Shown one piece after another: positions 16,189-23,327 of a stretch of 33,669 nucleotides of DNA (positions within the stretch are counted from its first letter, which is position 1; each line of letters starts with the position of its first letter). Where the stretch lies: NCBI GenBank assembly GCA_023131835.1, contig JAGLZA010000128.1, positions 1-33,669 of the forward strand. Reading direction: 5' to 3'. The DNA comes from Caldifarciminota bacterium (lineage in GTDB: Bacteria > Hydrothermota > UBA3072). Made by a program: the position numbers and the translations under genes. The notes under the pieces were generated by a model that saw nothing but the letters and a program-made list of their open reading frames with translations, did no database searches and was not told where the DNA came from.

Positions 16189-17499
16189 ATGGATATTTAT
16201 AATCTGATTAGTTTCTTTGGGATTTTTGTTCTGATCGGTATTGCCTGGTTACTTTCAACTAATAAAAGGAATATGAACTGGCGGGTGATATTATGGGGCA
16301 TTATACTTCAGTTGTGTATTGCGTTGTTTGTCTTTGTCTTCCCTGGTGGTAGTAAATTATTTTTATTCTTAAATGATTTCGTAGTAAGGGTTCTGGATTC
16401 TGCTACGGCTGGCTCGAAGTTTGTTTTCGGAAGACTTGCTCTTCCGCCGGGACAGGTAAGCGAGGCTGGAGAAAAATCAATTGGTTTTATCCTTGCATTC
16501 CAGGCTTTCCCAACAATTATATTTTTTTCAGCCCTGATGTCGATACTATATTTCTTTAATATTATGCAATGGACACTCAAAGGGTTTGCCTATGTGTTTA
16601 CGAAATTGATGAGGATTTCAGGAGCTGAATCTCTATGTGCTGCCAGTAACATCTTTGTAGGGATTGAATCAGCCCTGACTATTAAGCCGTATCTTAGCAG
16701 GATGACCCGCTCAGAACTTTGCACCATTTTGACAGTAGGGATGGCAACGGTTGCTTCAAATGTTCTTGCTGTCTACGTTTTTAGCTTGCAGGAGCAATTT
16801 TCTACCATTGCCGCCCATCTAATTTCAGCCTCTTTCCTTTCGGCACCAGCAGCCCTTATAATGGCCAAGGTCATAATGCCGGAGTCCGGAATCCCGAAAA
16901 CTCTGGGAGAACATGTAGAGATACATTATGAAAAAGAAACCAATATATTTGAGTCTATTATAAACGGAGCAAATGCAGGTGTAAAGTTAATTGTTGGTAT
17001 TGTAGCTCTACTCATAGCGGTTTTAGGCCTGGTTGCCCTGCTTGATTTAATCCTTGGAGTATTTGGGGGGAAATTAAATGCATTTTTAGGAACAGGCATT
17101 GACTGGACTCTTAAGGGTCTTCTGGGTTATATCTTTTATCCCTTTACCCTGATTCTGGGTGTTCCCCCTTCTGATGCAGGTATAATTGCACAGATAATCG
17201 GGGAACGGTCAATTGTTACCGAAGTGCCGGCTTATCAGGACTTAGCCATTGTAATGAGTAAGGGGTTACTCCAGCATCCGCGTTCTGCTGTAATTGCTAC
17301 ATATGCTCTATGTGGATTTGCCCATATTGCTTCGATGGCAATCTTTGTTGGTGGCGTTTCAGCGCTGGTCCCAGAGAAAAGACAGGTTTTAGCAAGAGTT
17401 GGTTTTAGAGCACTTATTGCTGCAACACTGGCTTGCCTGATGACAGCCTGTGTTGCCGGAGCGTTTTTTATAAAGGGATCACTTTTGTTTGGTGGCTAA
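16189..17499 (+). CDS. Concentrative nucleoside transporter (CNT/NupC family)
   Basis: 436 residues with about ten membrane segments. It imports nucleosides with Na+ or H+. Family landmarks include the ALPPG segment after the third helix, ICAAS-like ESLCAASNIFVGIESALTIKPYL, MATVASNVLAVYV, LISASFLSAPAAL and the ALCGFAHIASMAIFVGG ending. The ATG at 16189 lies almost at the predicted transcription start and lacks a Shine-Dalgarno sequence. Downstream genes for an aldolase (after 33 bases) and a nitroreductase suggest a catabolic or salvage operon; with the NCS2 permease at 20142 it points to nucleoside and base salvage. The coupling ion cannot be read reliably by eye. Confidence 0.93.
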   Translation: MDIYNLISFFGIFVLIGIAWLLSTNKRNMNWRVILWGIILQLCIALFVFVFPGGSKLFLFLNDFVVRVLDSATAGSKFVFGRLALPPGQVSEAGEKSIGFILAFQAFPTIIFFSALMSILYFFNIMQWTLKGFAYVFTKLMRISGAESLCAASNIFVGIESALTIKPYLSRMTRSELCTILTVGMATVASNVLAVYVFSLQEQFSTIAAHLISASFLSAPAALIMAKVIMPESGIPKTLGEHVEIHYEKETNIFESIINGANAGVKLIVGIVALLIAVLGLVALLDLILGVFGGKLNAFLGTGIDWTLKGLLGYIFYPFTLILGVPPSDAGIIAQIIGERSIVTEVPAYQDLAIVMSKGLLQHPRSAVIATYALCGFAHIASMAIFVGGVSALVPEKRQVLARVGFRALIAATLACLMTACVAGAFFIKGSLLFGG

Positions 17500-17532
17500 A
17501 ATCAATCCTTTTGAACTAGGAGGAAGGTTCTT

Positions 17533-18294
17533 ATGAAAAACGATTTGAAAGCAAAATTACAAAATGGTGAGAAAACCGTAGGTGCCTGGGTGACAATACC
17601 TCATCCGGATATTTCAGAGGCACTTTCCACTCTCCCCTTTGATTGGTTCGTATTTGACCAGGAACATTCCACTCTTGACGATCAACTCACTCAACAACTT
17701 ATGCAGGCGATGAAGGGGAAGAAGGTTACGCCGCTCATCCGTGTAGCATGGAATGATCCTGTTCTTATAAAGAAAGCTCTGGATACAGGAGTTTATGGCA
17801 TTATTGTGCCCTGGATTAACAGTAGAGAAGATGCCATTAAGGTTGTAAGAGCCTGTAAGTATCCACCTGATGGTATAAGAGGTTGTGGCCCAAGAAGGAC
17901 GATCCTTCTTGATCCGGATTATCTAAAGACCGTGAATGATGAGATTCTTATTATAGTTCAGATAGAGACAGAAGAAGCTGTAGATAATGCGGAAGGTATC
18001 CTGTCGGTAGAAGGAGTAGATGCCTTTTTTGTAGGGCCCTTTGATCTTTCGGCTTCAATGGGTCTTATGGGACAGATCACGCATGCCAGGGTTCAAGAGT
18101 CTATAAATAGAGTTTTTGAAGTTGGAAAGAGATTGGGTGTAGTATCGGGTATCTGGCAGGGTGCTGGAATGGAGATAAAGGAAAGACTAAACGAAGGATG
18201 GCAGATGGTAGCCCTTGGGATGGACATAAACTTTCTTATGGATGGTGCCCAAAATGCCCTTATGGATGGCGGCACTAAAAATCTTCAAGATTAA
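17533..18294 (+). CDS. HpcH/HpaI-type class II aldolase
   Basis: 253 residues of the pyruvate-dependent, metal-assisted HpaI aldolase/citrate lyase family, which cleaves 4-hydroxy-2-oxo acids to pyruvate or glyoxylate-type aldehydes. Visible are FVFDQEHSTLD (catalytic His), TPLIRVAWNDP (substrate Arg), a GIIVPWINSREDA stretch, VQIETEEAV (metal Glu) and FFVGPFDLSASMG (metal Asp). A strong GGAGGAAGG precedes the ATG. It lies 33 bases after the nucleoside transporter gene and may act on a sugar acid derived from pentose or nucleoside breakdown; the substrate is not determined by sequence. Confidence 0.92.
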   Translation: MKNDLKAKLQNGEKTVGAWVTIPHPDISEALSTLPFDWFVFDQEHSTLDDQLTQQLMQAMKGKKVTPLIRVAWNDPVLIKKALDTGVYGIIVPWINSREDAIKVVRACKYPPDGIRGCGPRRTILLDPDYLKTVNDEILIIVQIETEEAVDNAEGILSVEGVDAFFVGPFDLSASMGLMGQITHARVQESINRVFEVGKRLGVVSGIWQGAGMEIKERLNEGWQMVALGMDINFLMDGAQNALMDGGTKNLQD

Positions 18295-18367
18295 ATCCTA
18301 CTGAATGATTGAAGAAATATACGGATTTTGAGGGTTAAATAGAGCACAGTAACAGGAGGAAAACACT

Positions 18368-18880
18368 ATGGAAGTAAAAGAGGCAATAAGGGAAAGAAGG
18401 AGTGTGAGGGCTTATGAACCGAGGGATATACCGGAAGATGGCCTGAGTAAGATTCTTGAGGCTGCCCGACTTGCTCCCTCTGCAAGGAACAGGCAAGCCT
18501 GGAAGTTTATAGTCGTTAGGGAGCAACATCTGAGAGAGGAACTTGCCCGTGCATCTGCTGCTCAGGATTTTGTGGGAGAAGCGCCTGTTGTAATAGTTGC
18601 GATAGGTCTTGACCCTGAATATATTATGAGATGTGGGGTCCCGGCGTATGCAGTGGATCTGGCTATAGCCGTGGATCATATGACCCTTCAGGCAGTAGAG
18701 TTGGGTCTGGGCAGTTGCTGGATAGGAGCATTCTATCAGAATGAGGTAAAAAAGATACTGAATATTCCGGATAGATACAAGGTTGTAGCCCTTCTTCCAA
18801 TTGGCTACCCAAGTGCTTCTCCAGGTCCTAAAAATAGAAAATCCCTGGAAGAGATAGTATGTTATGAAACATTCAAATGA
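18368..18880 (+). CDS. Nitroreductase family FMN oxidoreductase
   Basis: 170 residues. The N-terminus EAIRERRSVRAYEPRDIPED with ARLAPSARNRQAWKFIVV is the FMN-binding signature; GLGSCWIGAFYQNEVKKIL and VALLPIGYPS complete the domain. It acts as a cytoplasmic NAD(P)H-dependent flavoprotein on an unknown substrate. AGGAGG lies nine bases before the ATG. The 73-base gap after the aldolase gene has no evident promoter or terminator, so it may belong to that operon. Confidence 0.9.
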   Translation: MEVKEAIRERRSVRAYEPRDIPEDGLSKILEAARLAPSARNRQAWKFIVVREQHLREELARASAAQDFVGEAPVVIVAIGLDPEYIMRCGVPAYAVDLAIAVDHMTLQAVELGLGSCWIGAFYQNEVKKILNIPDRYKVVALLPIGYPSASPGPKNRKSLEEIVCYETFK

Positions 18881-18949
18881 ATATATTATATTGAAGATAG
18901 CTATGAGTAATAACCAGAGGGGGTTGGAGAAGAAAATTAAAGTAGACGC

Positions 18950-19031
18950 TGAGTACTTTGGGTCTCTGTGGCAAATCCTTTCCTACAAAACAAAAATTTC
19001 TTCTCTGTGTACTCTGGGTCTCTGTGGCAAA
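18950..19031 (+). repeat. Direct-repeat pair upstream of nfu
   Basis: 26-base copies at 18950-18975 and 19006-19031 differ at two positions; both end GGGTCTCTGTGGCAAA. The DNA belongs to the CTCTGTG word family. Its reverse strand reads as a peptide with TETQSTQRR, a motif seen in many spurious ORFs from such repeats. Confidence 0.85.
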
Positions 19032-19052
19032 AAATAGATAAAGGAGGAATAA

Positions 19053-19274
19053 ATGCTTGAGCAAGTTAAAAAGGTTTTAGATAGGGATGTAAAACCTGTG
19101 CTAAAAAGTCATGGGGGAAGTGTGAAACTTATCAGTGTATCTGAAGATGGAGTAGTCAAGGTTAAACTCACAGGAGCATGCCATGGTTGCCCTCTGGCAC
19201 AGCAGACATTGGTGGGTTTTGTTGAGAGAACCATAAAGGCTAAGATTCCAGAGGTGAAGAAGGTCGTTATATAA
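19053..19274 (+). CDS. nfu: Nfu-type Fe-S cluster carrier (NifU C-terminal domain)
   Basis: 73 residues, a stand-alone NifU C-terminal domain that carries and delivers 4Fe-4S clusters as a dimer. The start KVLDRDVKPVLKSHGGSVKLISV and the CxxC motif (CHGC, about 43-46) in TGACHGCPLAQQT identify it. AAGGAGG lies just upstream of the ATG. It complements the scaffold-only NifU at 13262. It ends two bases before the stop of the convergent VIT-like gene, without a terminator between. Confidence 0.95.
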   Translation: MLEQVKKVLDRDVKPVLKSHGGSVKLISVSEDGVVKVKLTGACHGCPLAQQTLVGFVERTIKAKIPEVKKVVI

Positions 19275-19276
19275 AG

Positions 19277-19756
19277 TCATTGCATAAAAATCGTTCTAAT
19301 CAATACTCCAACATAATAGGTTGCAGTAATAACCAGAACAGCAATCAAAAGGTGTTCTATTACCACTTTCCAGGCTTTTACTCCTTGCACTCTAGCAAGG
19401 TAAAAACTAAAAATACCTAACAGGGATAATCCAAAAGATACAGATACAATAATTGCTGTGTGAAGGGGAAGTAACAACACAGGCACAACAAATGTGATGG
19501 CGAAGATGAATTTTGAAATAAAGGTAGAGAATGTAGATTCCCATATCTCTTTTTGTGTGTGCCTATTTTCTGATTCCTCAGAGATATGAATACCCAGGGC
19601 ATCTGAGAAAGCGTCAGCAATTGCTATTGTTAGTATACTACCAACGACGGCAAGTTTTGAGTGTGTCCCTGAATAAATACCCACCATTAATCCGAGTGTT
19701 GTGATTATCCCGGAGGTCAAACCGAATGAGAGGCCTGTTTTTAACGAATGTTTCAT
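19277..19756 (-). CDS. VIT1/CCC1-like metal (Fe/Mn) transporter
   Basis: 159 residues with five likely membrane segments. The FGLTSGIITTLGLMVGIYSGT stretch and the acidic IADAFSDALGIHISEESE helix match the VIT1/CCC1 family, which moves Fe2+ or Mn2+ out of the cytoplasm or into storage compartments. It is shorter than the typical 220-240 residues; the cytoplasmic metal-binding domain between helices 2 and 3 appears to be missing, as in small prokaryotic variants. GGAGGG lies upstream of the ATG on the minus strand. A perfect palindrome at 19782-19804 sits in its promoter region. Confidence 0.8.
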   Translation of the reverse strand: MKHSLKTGLSFGLTSGIITTLGLMVGIYSGTHSKLAVVGSILTIAIADAFSDALGIHISEESENRHTQKEIWESTFSTFISKFIFAITFVVPVLLLPLHTAIIVSVSFGLSLLGIFSFYLARVQGVKAWKVVIEHLLIAVLVITATYYVGVLIRTIFMQ

Positions 19757-19781
19757 CTTAAGTTTAATCCCTCCTTATGAT

Positions 19782-19804
19782 TTCTATATTGCATCAATAT
19801 AGAA
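19782..19804. promoter_or_regulatory. Perfect palindrome, candidate operator of the VIT-like gene
   Basis: Arms TTCTATATTG (19782-19791) and CAATATAGAA (19795-19804) are separated by CAT. On the minus strand it lies between a TTGACT (-35-like, about 19818-19823) and the ribosome-binding site, so it would cover the -10 region. This is where a metal-dependent repressor would act; it does not match the Fur or DtxR consensus by eye. Confidence 0.5.
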
Positions 19805-19872
19805 TAGTCTTAAAAAGTCAATGTTTTTACCGAATTGAATACCTCTAAAAATTTCATGCCAGGACCCTTTCT

Positions 19873-19900
19873 GTAGGGGCGTTCAATTGAACGCCCCTAC
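19873..19900. repeat. 28-bp perfect palindrome
   Basis: GTAGGGGCGTTCAA followed directly by its reverse complement. No T tract. It belongs to the family of intergenic palindromes that share the outer GTAGGGGC/CCTAC but differ in the inner stem. Confidence 0.9.
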
Positions 19901-19910
19901 CATTGCATTT

Positions 19911-19948
19911 TTTGCGCGAAATTTGCAGAGGCAATTCATGAATTGCCT
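19911..19948 (+). repeat. Palindrome module with TTTTTGCGCGA lead
   Basis: TTTTTGCGCGA is followed by a perfect 20-bp palindrome, AGGCAATTCATGAATTGCCT (19929-19948). The same module is at 33323-33360. Confidence 0.85.
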
Positions 19949-19994
19949 ATACTCCTCCCTTTGCGTTCTTTGCGAGAAAAAAGGAGGGTGTAGG

Positions 19995-20098
19995 GCTTTT
20001 CTACTTGAATTATAAATTTAAAGGGGTTGTGATGGGCTTTGTGTCCTCAGTGTCTTTGTGTTTAATCTCTGGGGGGTGGAGGGGATTCCCTATTGACA
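19995..20098 (+). repeat. GGGCTTTGTGT module that carries the permease -35 box
   Basis: Runs in parallel with 22139-22237: GGGCTTTTCT, an AT-rich stretch, GGGGTTGTGATGGGCTTTGT, CTTTGTG, TTAATCTCTGGGGG, then TTCCC and TTGACA. The -35 box of the downstream promoter is the right end of the module. Confidence 0.75.
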
Positions 20099-20121
20099 TC
20101 CTTTTTTCTTTTTTATATACT
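20093..20121 (+). promoter_or_regulatory. Promoter of the NCS2 permease gene
   Basis: TTGACA (20093-20098) and TATACT (20116-20121, 5/6) with a 17-base spacer. The predicted start near 20128 leaves a short leader with AAGGAGG at 20131-20137. There is no room for a purine riboswitch. Confidence 0.75.
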
Positions 20122-20141
20122 TTTCAAAAAAAGGAGGCATT

Positions 20142-21455
20142 ATGGATTTTTTTCGCTTGAAGGATAATGGAACGACCCTGAAAACTGAAGCAATTGCAGG
20201 TATAACCACCTTTATGACTATGTCCTATATAATTTTTGTTCAACCCGCTATCTTATCCCATGCTGGAATGAATTTTGGGGCTGTTATGATGGCGACCATT
20301 ATATCTTCAATAATTGCGATTCTTATTATGGGTCTTTATGCAAATTACCCTATTGCTCTTGCACCTGCTATGGGGGAAAATTTTCTCTTTGCATTTACTA
20401 TTGTGCTTGGTATGGGTGTAGCCTGGGATAAGGCACTTGGTATTGTTTTTATCTCCGGAATCCTGTTTATTATACTTACCCTATTAAAGGTAAGAGAATC
20501 GGTTATAAATAGTGTTCCTGAGGGTTTAAAAAAAGCAATTGCAGCAGGTATAGGAATTTTCATCACCTTTATAGGACTCCAATGGTCTGGACTAATAGTA
20601 AAGAGTCCGGCAACAGGTGTTGCCCTTGGTGATGTCTCAACAAACTTTGTTATACTCTTTCTTATTGGTCTTATCGTTATGTTTTTCCTTATTGCAAAAA
20701 AGATAAAGGGTGCAATTCTCCTTGGTATTATTGCTACAGCGATTATTGGTATACCTATGGGTATAGTAAGATTTCAAGGGTTTGTGTCAGCTCCGCCCTC
20801 CATTTCTCCGACATTTTTTAAACTGGATATTCTTGGGGCACTCCGATGGGAGTATATCACTCCCATTGTTGTGCTTTTCCTGCTTGACTTCTTCGATACA
20901 GTGGGAACACTGATAGGCGTTGGTTCACATGCGGGTTTTTTAAGGGATGGTAAACTACCCAGAGCAGGAAAGGCTTTAATGGCAGATGCAATAGGCACGG
21001 TTGCAGGAAGTCTTCTGGGTACTTCCACTGTTTCGAGTTATATTGAGAGTGCTGCTGGAGTAAGTGAGGGTGGAAAGACAGGACTGTCAAATATGTTCAC
21101 TGCACTCTGCTTTCTCCTTGCAATATTCTTTTATCCGGTTGTTAAAGCCATAGGCGGAGGTTTCTCTGTTGGTGAGGTTGTTTATTATCCTGTGATTGCA
21201 CCTGCACTGGTAATCGTTGGTTGTCTTATGATAAAGAGCATTGCTGGTATAAAATGGGACGACCCAACAGAGAGCATTCCGGTTTTTCTTACGCTTATTG
21301 GTATTCCGTTGACATACAGCATATCTGATGGCATGGCATTTGGCTTCATTTCCTATCCACTTATGAAGCTATTTGCAGGTAGAATAAAGGAAGTCTCTCC
21401 TGTTATGTGGGTGTTATTCGCAATCTTCGTATTCAGATTTATTGCTCTTCCTTAA
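20142..21455 (+). CDS. NCS2 purine/nucleobase permease, AzgA/PbuG type
   Basis: 437 residues with 12-14 membrane segments. The AzgA-branch motifs are visible: TEAIAGITTFMTMSYIIFVQP near the start, ALAPAMGENFLFAF, and FLLDFFDTVGTLIGVG and TSTVSSYIESAAGVSEGGKTG in the core. It imports hypoxanthine, guanine or adenine, probably with protons. It is a single gene between a strong promoter with a short Shine-Dalgarno leader and a clear terminator at 21484. Together with the nucleoside transporter at 16189 it indicates active purine salvage. Confidence 0.93.
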   Translation: MDFFRLKDNGTTLKTEAIAGITTFMTMSYIIFVQPAILSHAGMNFGAVMMATIISSIIAILIMGLYANYPIALAPAMGENFLFAFTIVLGMGVAWDKALGIVFISGILFIILTLLKVRESVINSVPEGLKKAIAAGIGIFITFIGLQWSGLIVKSPATGVALGDVSTNFVILFLIGLIVMFFLIAKKIKGAILLGIIATAIIGIPMGIVRFQGFVSAPPSISPTFFKLDILGALRWEYITPIVVLFLLDFFDTVGTLIGVGSHAGFLRDGKLPRAGKALMADAIGTVAGSLLGTSTVSSYIESAAGVSEGGKTGLSNMFTALCFLLAIFFYPVVKAIGGGFSVGEVVYYPVIAPALVIVGCLMIKSIAGIKWDDPTESIPVFLTLIGIPLTYSISDGMAFGFISYPLMKLFAGRIKEVSPVMWVLFAIFVFRFIALP

Positions 21456-21483
21456 ATCAGCGTATCTAACAATTGTTCAGATG

Positions 21484-21516
21484 TCGGGGCGTAGTGTTCC
21501 TACGCCCCGATTTTTT
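21484..21516 (+). terminator. Rho-independent terminator after the NCS2 permease
   Basis: Stem TCGGGGCGTAG (21484-21494), loop TGTTC, and CTACGCCCCGA (21500-21510), followed by TTTTTT (21511-21516). The stem is perfect over 11 bp. It lies 28 bases after the permease stop. Its GGGGCGTAG/CTACGCCCC core also resembles the dispersed palindromes, so a repeat may have been recruited as terminator. Confidence 0.85.
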
Positions 21517-21528
21517 GCGTTTTACAAA

Positions 21529-21556
21529 GCGCAGAGCAAGCTCTGCTACTCCAAAA
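21529..21556 (-). repeat. GCAGAGC palindrome module, inverted copy
   Basis: These 28 bases are an exact reverse complement of 33291-33318. The core GCAGAGC-AA-GCTCTGC can fold with 7-bp arms. Confidence 0.9.
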
Positions 21557-21567
21557 TCTGCGAATGA

Positions 21568-21616
21568 ATGGTTGGGTGTAGAGGTGATAACAAAAACATT
21601 ATTTTTCTTTGTGTCC
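21568..21616 (+). repeat. 49-base dispersed repeat, copy 1
   Basis: Contains GAGGTGATAACAAAAACATT and TTTCTTTGTGTCC. It differs by one base from 21704-21752. A third copy is at 33620-33668. Confidence 0.9.
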
Positions 21617-21657
21617 TTGTGGTGAAAAAAGGGATGAGGGGATAGGGCATTTTGCAC

Positions 21658-21753
21658 TCTGCAATCTTCAATGGAGCGAAGCGACTATCTCTGTGTTTAA
21701 AAAATGGCTGGGTGTAGAGGTGATAACAAAAACATTATTTTTCTTTGTGTCCT
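21658..21753 (+). repeat. Long dispersed repeat (includes 49-base copy 2)
   Basis: About 95 bases from CTGCAATCTTCAA through GGAGCGAAGCGACTATCTCT to TTCTTTGTGTCC. It matches 33573-33669 with one single-base gap and one substitution, the highest long-range identity in the window. Confidence 0.9.
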
Positions 21754-21759
21754 TTGTGT

Positions 21760-21806
21760 CTTTGTGGTGAACAATCTTCATTTTTCAATTGGAGCGAAGC
21801 GACTAT
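21760..21806 (+). repeat. GTCTTTGTGGTGAAC / GAGCGAAGCGACT module
   Basis: Matches the first 47 bases of the window with about one substitution. It follows directly on the preceding repeat, so the modules are chained. Confidence 0.9.
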
Positions 21807-21862
21807 CTGTGTCCTCTGTGTCTCCGTGTTAAAAAATGGGAAGAAGGGAAAGGGAAATTCCA

Positions 21863-21894
21863 ATTTAACTATTCGACCATTCAACTATTTAACT
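21863..21894 (+). repeat. 8-bp tandem array, ATTYAACT family (4 units)
   Basis: Units ATTTAACT, ATTCGACC, ATTCAACT and ATTTAACT. Same order and flanks as 14775-14806, with two substitutions in unit 2. Confidence 0.85.
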
Positions 21895-21939
21895 AATTCC
21901 TTTTGCTTCCTTTGTATTCTCTCTTGAGAAATTTTAAAT

Positions 21940-22045
21940 AAACCGTGCAGGAACCGTGGCTGAAAATGGAATGGCGGGGGACTTTCGACAGATGACTCTT
22001 AACTCACAACTCTATCTTAATCAGTGAGAATCAGTGTCAAAAAAT
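21940..22045 (+). repeat. ACCGTGG / GACTTTCGACAGATGACTC module
   Basis: About 106 bases, roughly 90% identical to 33426-33532. It contains a 7-bp triplet, GACTCTT, AACTCAC, AACTCTA. A short relative of its left end (AAAACCGTGGCTAAAAAA) occurs at 15743. Confidence 0.85.
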
Positions 22046-22138
22046 AAAGGGTCAAGGAGTCAAGGATTCAAGGGGTCAGGGGTTCTGCGTTTATCAGCGT
22101 TCATCTACGGTTAAAGAAGGTAGAGGGGTAGTGTGCTT

Positions 22139-22237
22139 TTCTTCTCTCGGATTACAAAAATCAGGGGTGGTGAAGGGCTTTGTGTACTTTGTGCCTCTGT
22201 GGTTAATCTCTGGGGGAAGTGGATTTTTCCCTTGACA
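22139..22237 (+). repeat. GGGCTTTGTGT module that carries the GTPase-gene -35 box
   Basis: Parallels 19995-20098 across its length: TTCTCTCGGATTACAAAAAT, GGGGTGGTGAAGGGCTTTGT, GGTTAATCTCTGGGGGAAGT, TTTTTCCC, then TTGACA. The right third also occurs at 23373-23413. Confidence 0.75.
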
Positions 22238-22259
22238 CTTTTTTATAGCGGATTATCTT
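22232..22259 (+). promoter_or_regulatory. Promoter of the TGS-GTPase gene
   Basis: TTGACA (22232-22237) and TATCTT (22254-22259, 4/6) with a 16-base spacer. The predicted start falls on the ATG at 22266, with no Shine-Dalgarno sequence; a leaderless mRNA is likely. Confidence 0.6.
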
Positions 22260-22265
22260 TAGAGT

Positions 22266-23225
22266 ATGCCTGCTAATCTACCGCGTATATATTATAAAAA
22301 GGAAGAGAACCTGCGTTTTGCGCAGAGTCCTGAGGAAAAGATTCCAATCCTGAAAGAGATGCTTGCAGTGATGCCCAAACATAAAGGTACGGATAACCTG
22401 CGGGCTGATCTCAATGCCAGGATTGCAAAACTAAAGAAAGAGGCACGCAAGAAACCGCAGATCCAGAGGATGGATTTGTATACCGTTGCAAAAGAGGGGA
22501 TAGGTCAGGTTGTCTTGATGGGTCCACCAAATTCCGGGAAGTCTACAATCCTTTCCAGGCTTACCAATGCCAGTCCGGATATAGCTGCATACCCTTTCAC
22601 CACCCAGAAACCAGATGTAGGTATGATTGAATACGAAAATGTTCAGATACAATTAGTTGATACCCCTCCTTTATATGGAAACTTTCATCCTGCATGGCTG
22701 CTTGCCCTTGGACGTTCAAGTGACATACTTGTTGGTGTTATAAATTGCGCTAATAATTGTGAAGAACCGTTGAATCGATTGTTAGAACGGTTTGAAGAAG
22801 GTAATATGTTTCTTCAGTCAAGGGACTTCTATAGGGGAGACGAACTTATGCCAAAACCAGGTCTGGTACTTGTAACCAGTGCAAGAGAGGATTGTCTTTC
22901 TTTTCTGAAAGACAAATATGGAGAGAGGTTGGATATTATAGAGTTTTCCCTTGATGCACCTCCGGACCCCATAAAGAAGAAAATTTTTAATTCTCTGGGT
23001 GTTTTAAGGATATATACGAAGGCTCCAGGAAAAGAACCGGATTTCAGTGAACCAGTAGTTCTGGAAAAGGGTTCAACTGTGTTAGAGGCTGCCTATGAGA
23101 TTCACAAAGACATTGCTGAGAGATTGAAATATGCTCGTTTATGGAGGGACGATAATAAACCAAAACAGGTAGGAGCCACTCAGATTCTGCAGGAAGGGGA
23201 TGTAGTAGAATTCCATAACAGGTAA
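22266..23225 (+). CDS. DRG/Obg-like GTPase with C-terminal TGS domain
   Basis: 319 residues. A basic helical N-terminus (1-75) precedes the G domain: G1 GPPNSGKST (86-94), a G2-like YPFTTQKPDVGMIEY and G3 DTPP (132-135). The C-terminal ~70 residues form a TGS domain (LRIYTKAPGKEPDFSEPVVLEKGSTVLEAAYEIHKDI, then GDVVEF). Such proteins are ribosome- or RNA-associated. The expected G4 motif NKxD is replaced by TSARED (204-209), so guanine specificity may be weakened. The gene is a single unit with its own promoter and probably a leaderless start. Start choice: ATG at 22266, the only good candidate. Confidence 0.88.
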   Translation: MPANLPRIYYKKEENLRFAQSPEEKIPILKEMLAVMPKHKGTDNLRADLNARIAKLKKEARKKPQIQRMDLYTVAKEGIGQVVLMGPPNSGKSTILSRLTNASPDIAAYPFTTQKPDVGMIEYENVQIQLVDTPPLYGNFHPAWLLALGRSSDILVGVINCANNCEEPLNRLLERFEEGNMFLQSRDFYRGDELMPKPGLVLVTSAREDCLSFLKDKYGERLDIIEFSLDAPPDPIKKKIFNSLGVLRIYTKAPGKEPDFSEPVVLEKGSTVLEAAYEIHKDIAERLKYARLWRDDNKPKQVGATQILQEGDVVEFHNR

Positions 23226-23271
23226 ACACTGTGGGTTGTTAGCTGAGGCTGGGGCATAATGCTACCACTAC

Positions 23272-23312
23272 AATGTCATTGCCAGGAGCGTTAGTGACGA
23301 AGCAATCCCTGG
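23272..23312 (+). repeat. GTCATTGCCAGG / GAAGCAATCCC interspersed repeat
   Basis: Begins ATGTCATTGCCAGGAGCG and ends GACGAAGCAATCCCTGG. It is the better-preserved partner of 9330-9370. Confidence 0.8.
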
Positions 23313-23327
23313 GTGGAGAGGAATTTT

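Larger units (their letters stand above)
19757..20141. other. Divergent intergenic region with palindromes and two promoters
   Basis: No gene. It serves the minus-strand transporter on the left (palindrome 19782-19804) and the purine permease on the right (promoter 20093-20121). Between them are two perfect palindromes (19873-19900 and 19929-19948) and the GGGCTTTGTGT module (19995-20098). Confidence 0.8.
21456..22265. other. 810-base intergenic repeat mosaic
   Basis: No supported gene. In order: terminator hairpin, GCAGAGC palindrome (21529-21556), 49-base repeat copy 1 (21568-21616), a longer repeat with copy 2 (21658-21753), the TTTGTGGTGAAC/GAGCGAAGCGAC module (21760-21806), CTCTGTGTCTCCGTGTT words, an 8-bp array (21863-21894), the ACCGTGG/GACTTTCGACAG module (21940-22045), CTGCGTTTATCAGCG words and the promoter module (22139-22237). 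Confidence 0.85.

Noticed and set aside
18873-19064. Minus-strand ORF with a TETQSTQRR peptide
   Set aside because: It is made of the CTCTGTG-type repeat and lacks a ribosome-binding site; this motif is typical of spurious repeat-derived ORFs.
20122-20141. Purine riboswitch upstream of the NCS2 permease
   Set aside because: The leader is only about 14 bases, too short for an aptamer.
21456-22265. Insertion-sequence remnant or attachment site
   Set aside because: No transposase fragment, terminal inverted repeats with target duplication, or tRNA gene was found; only non-coding repeat modules are visible.
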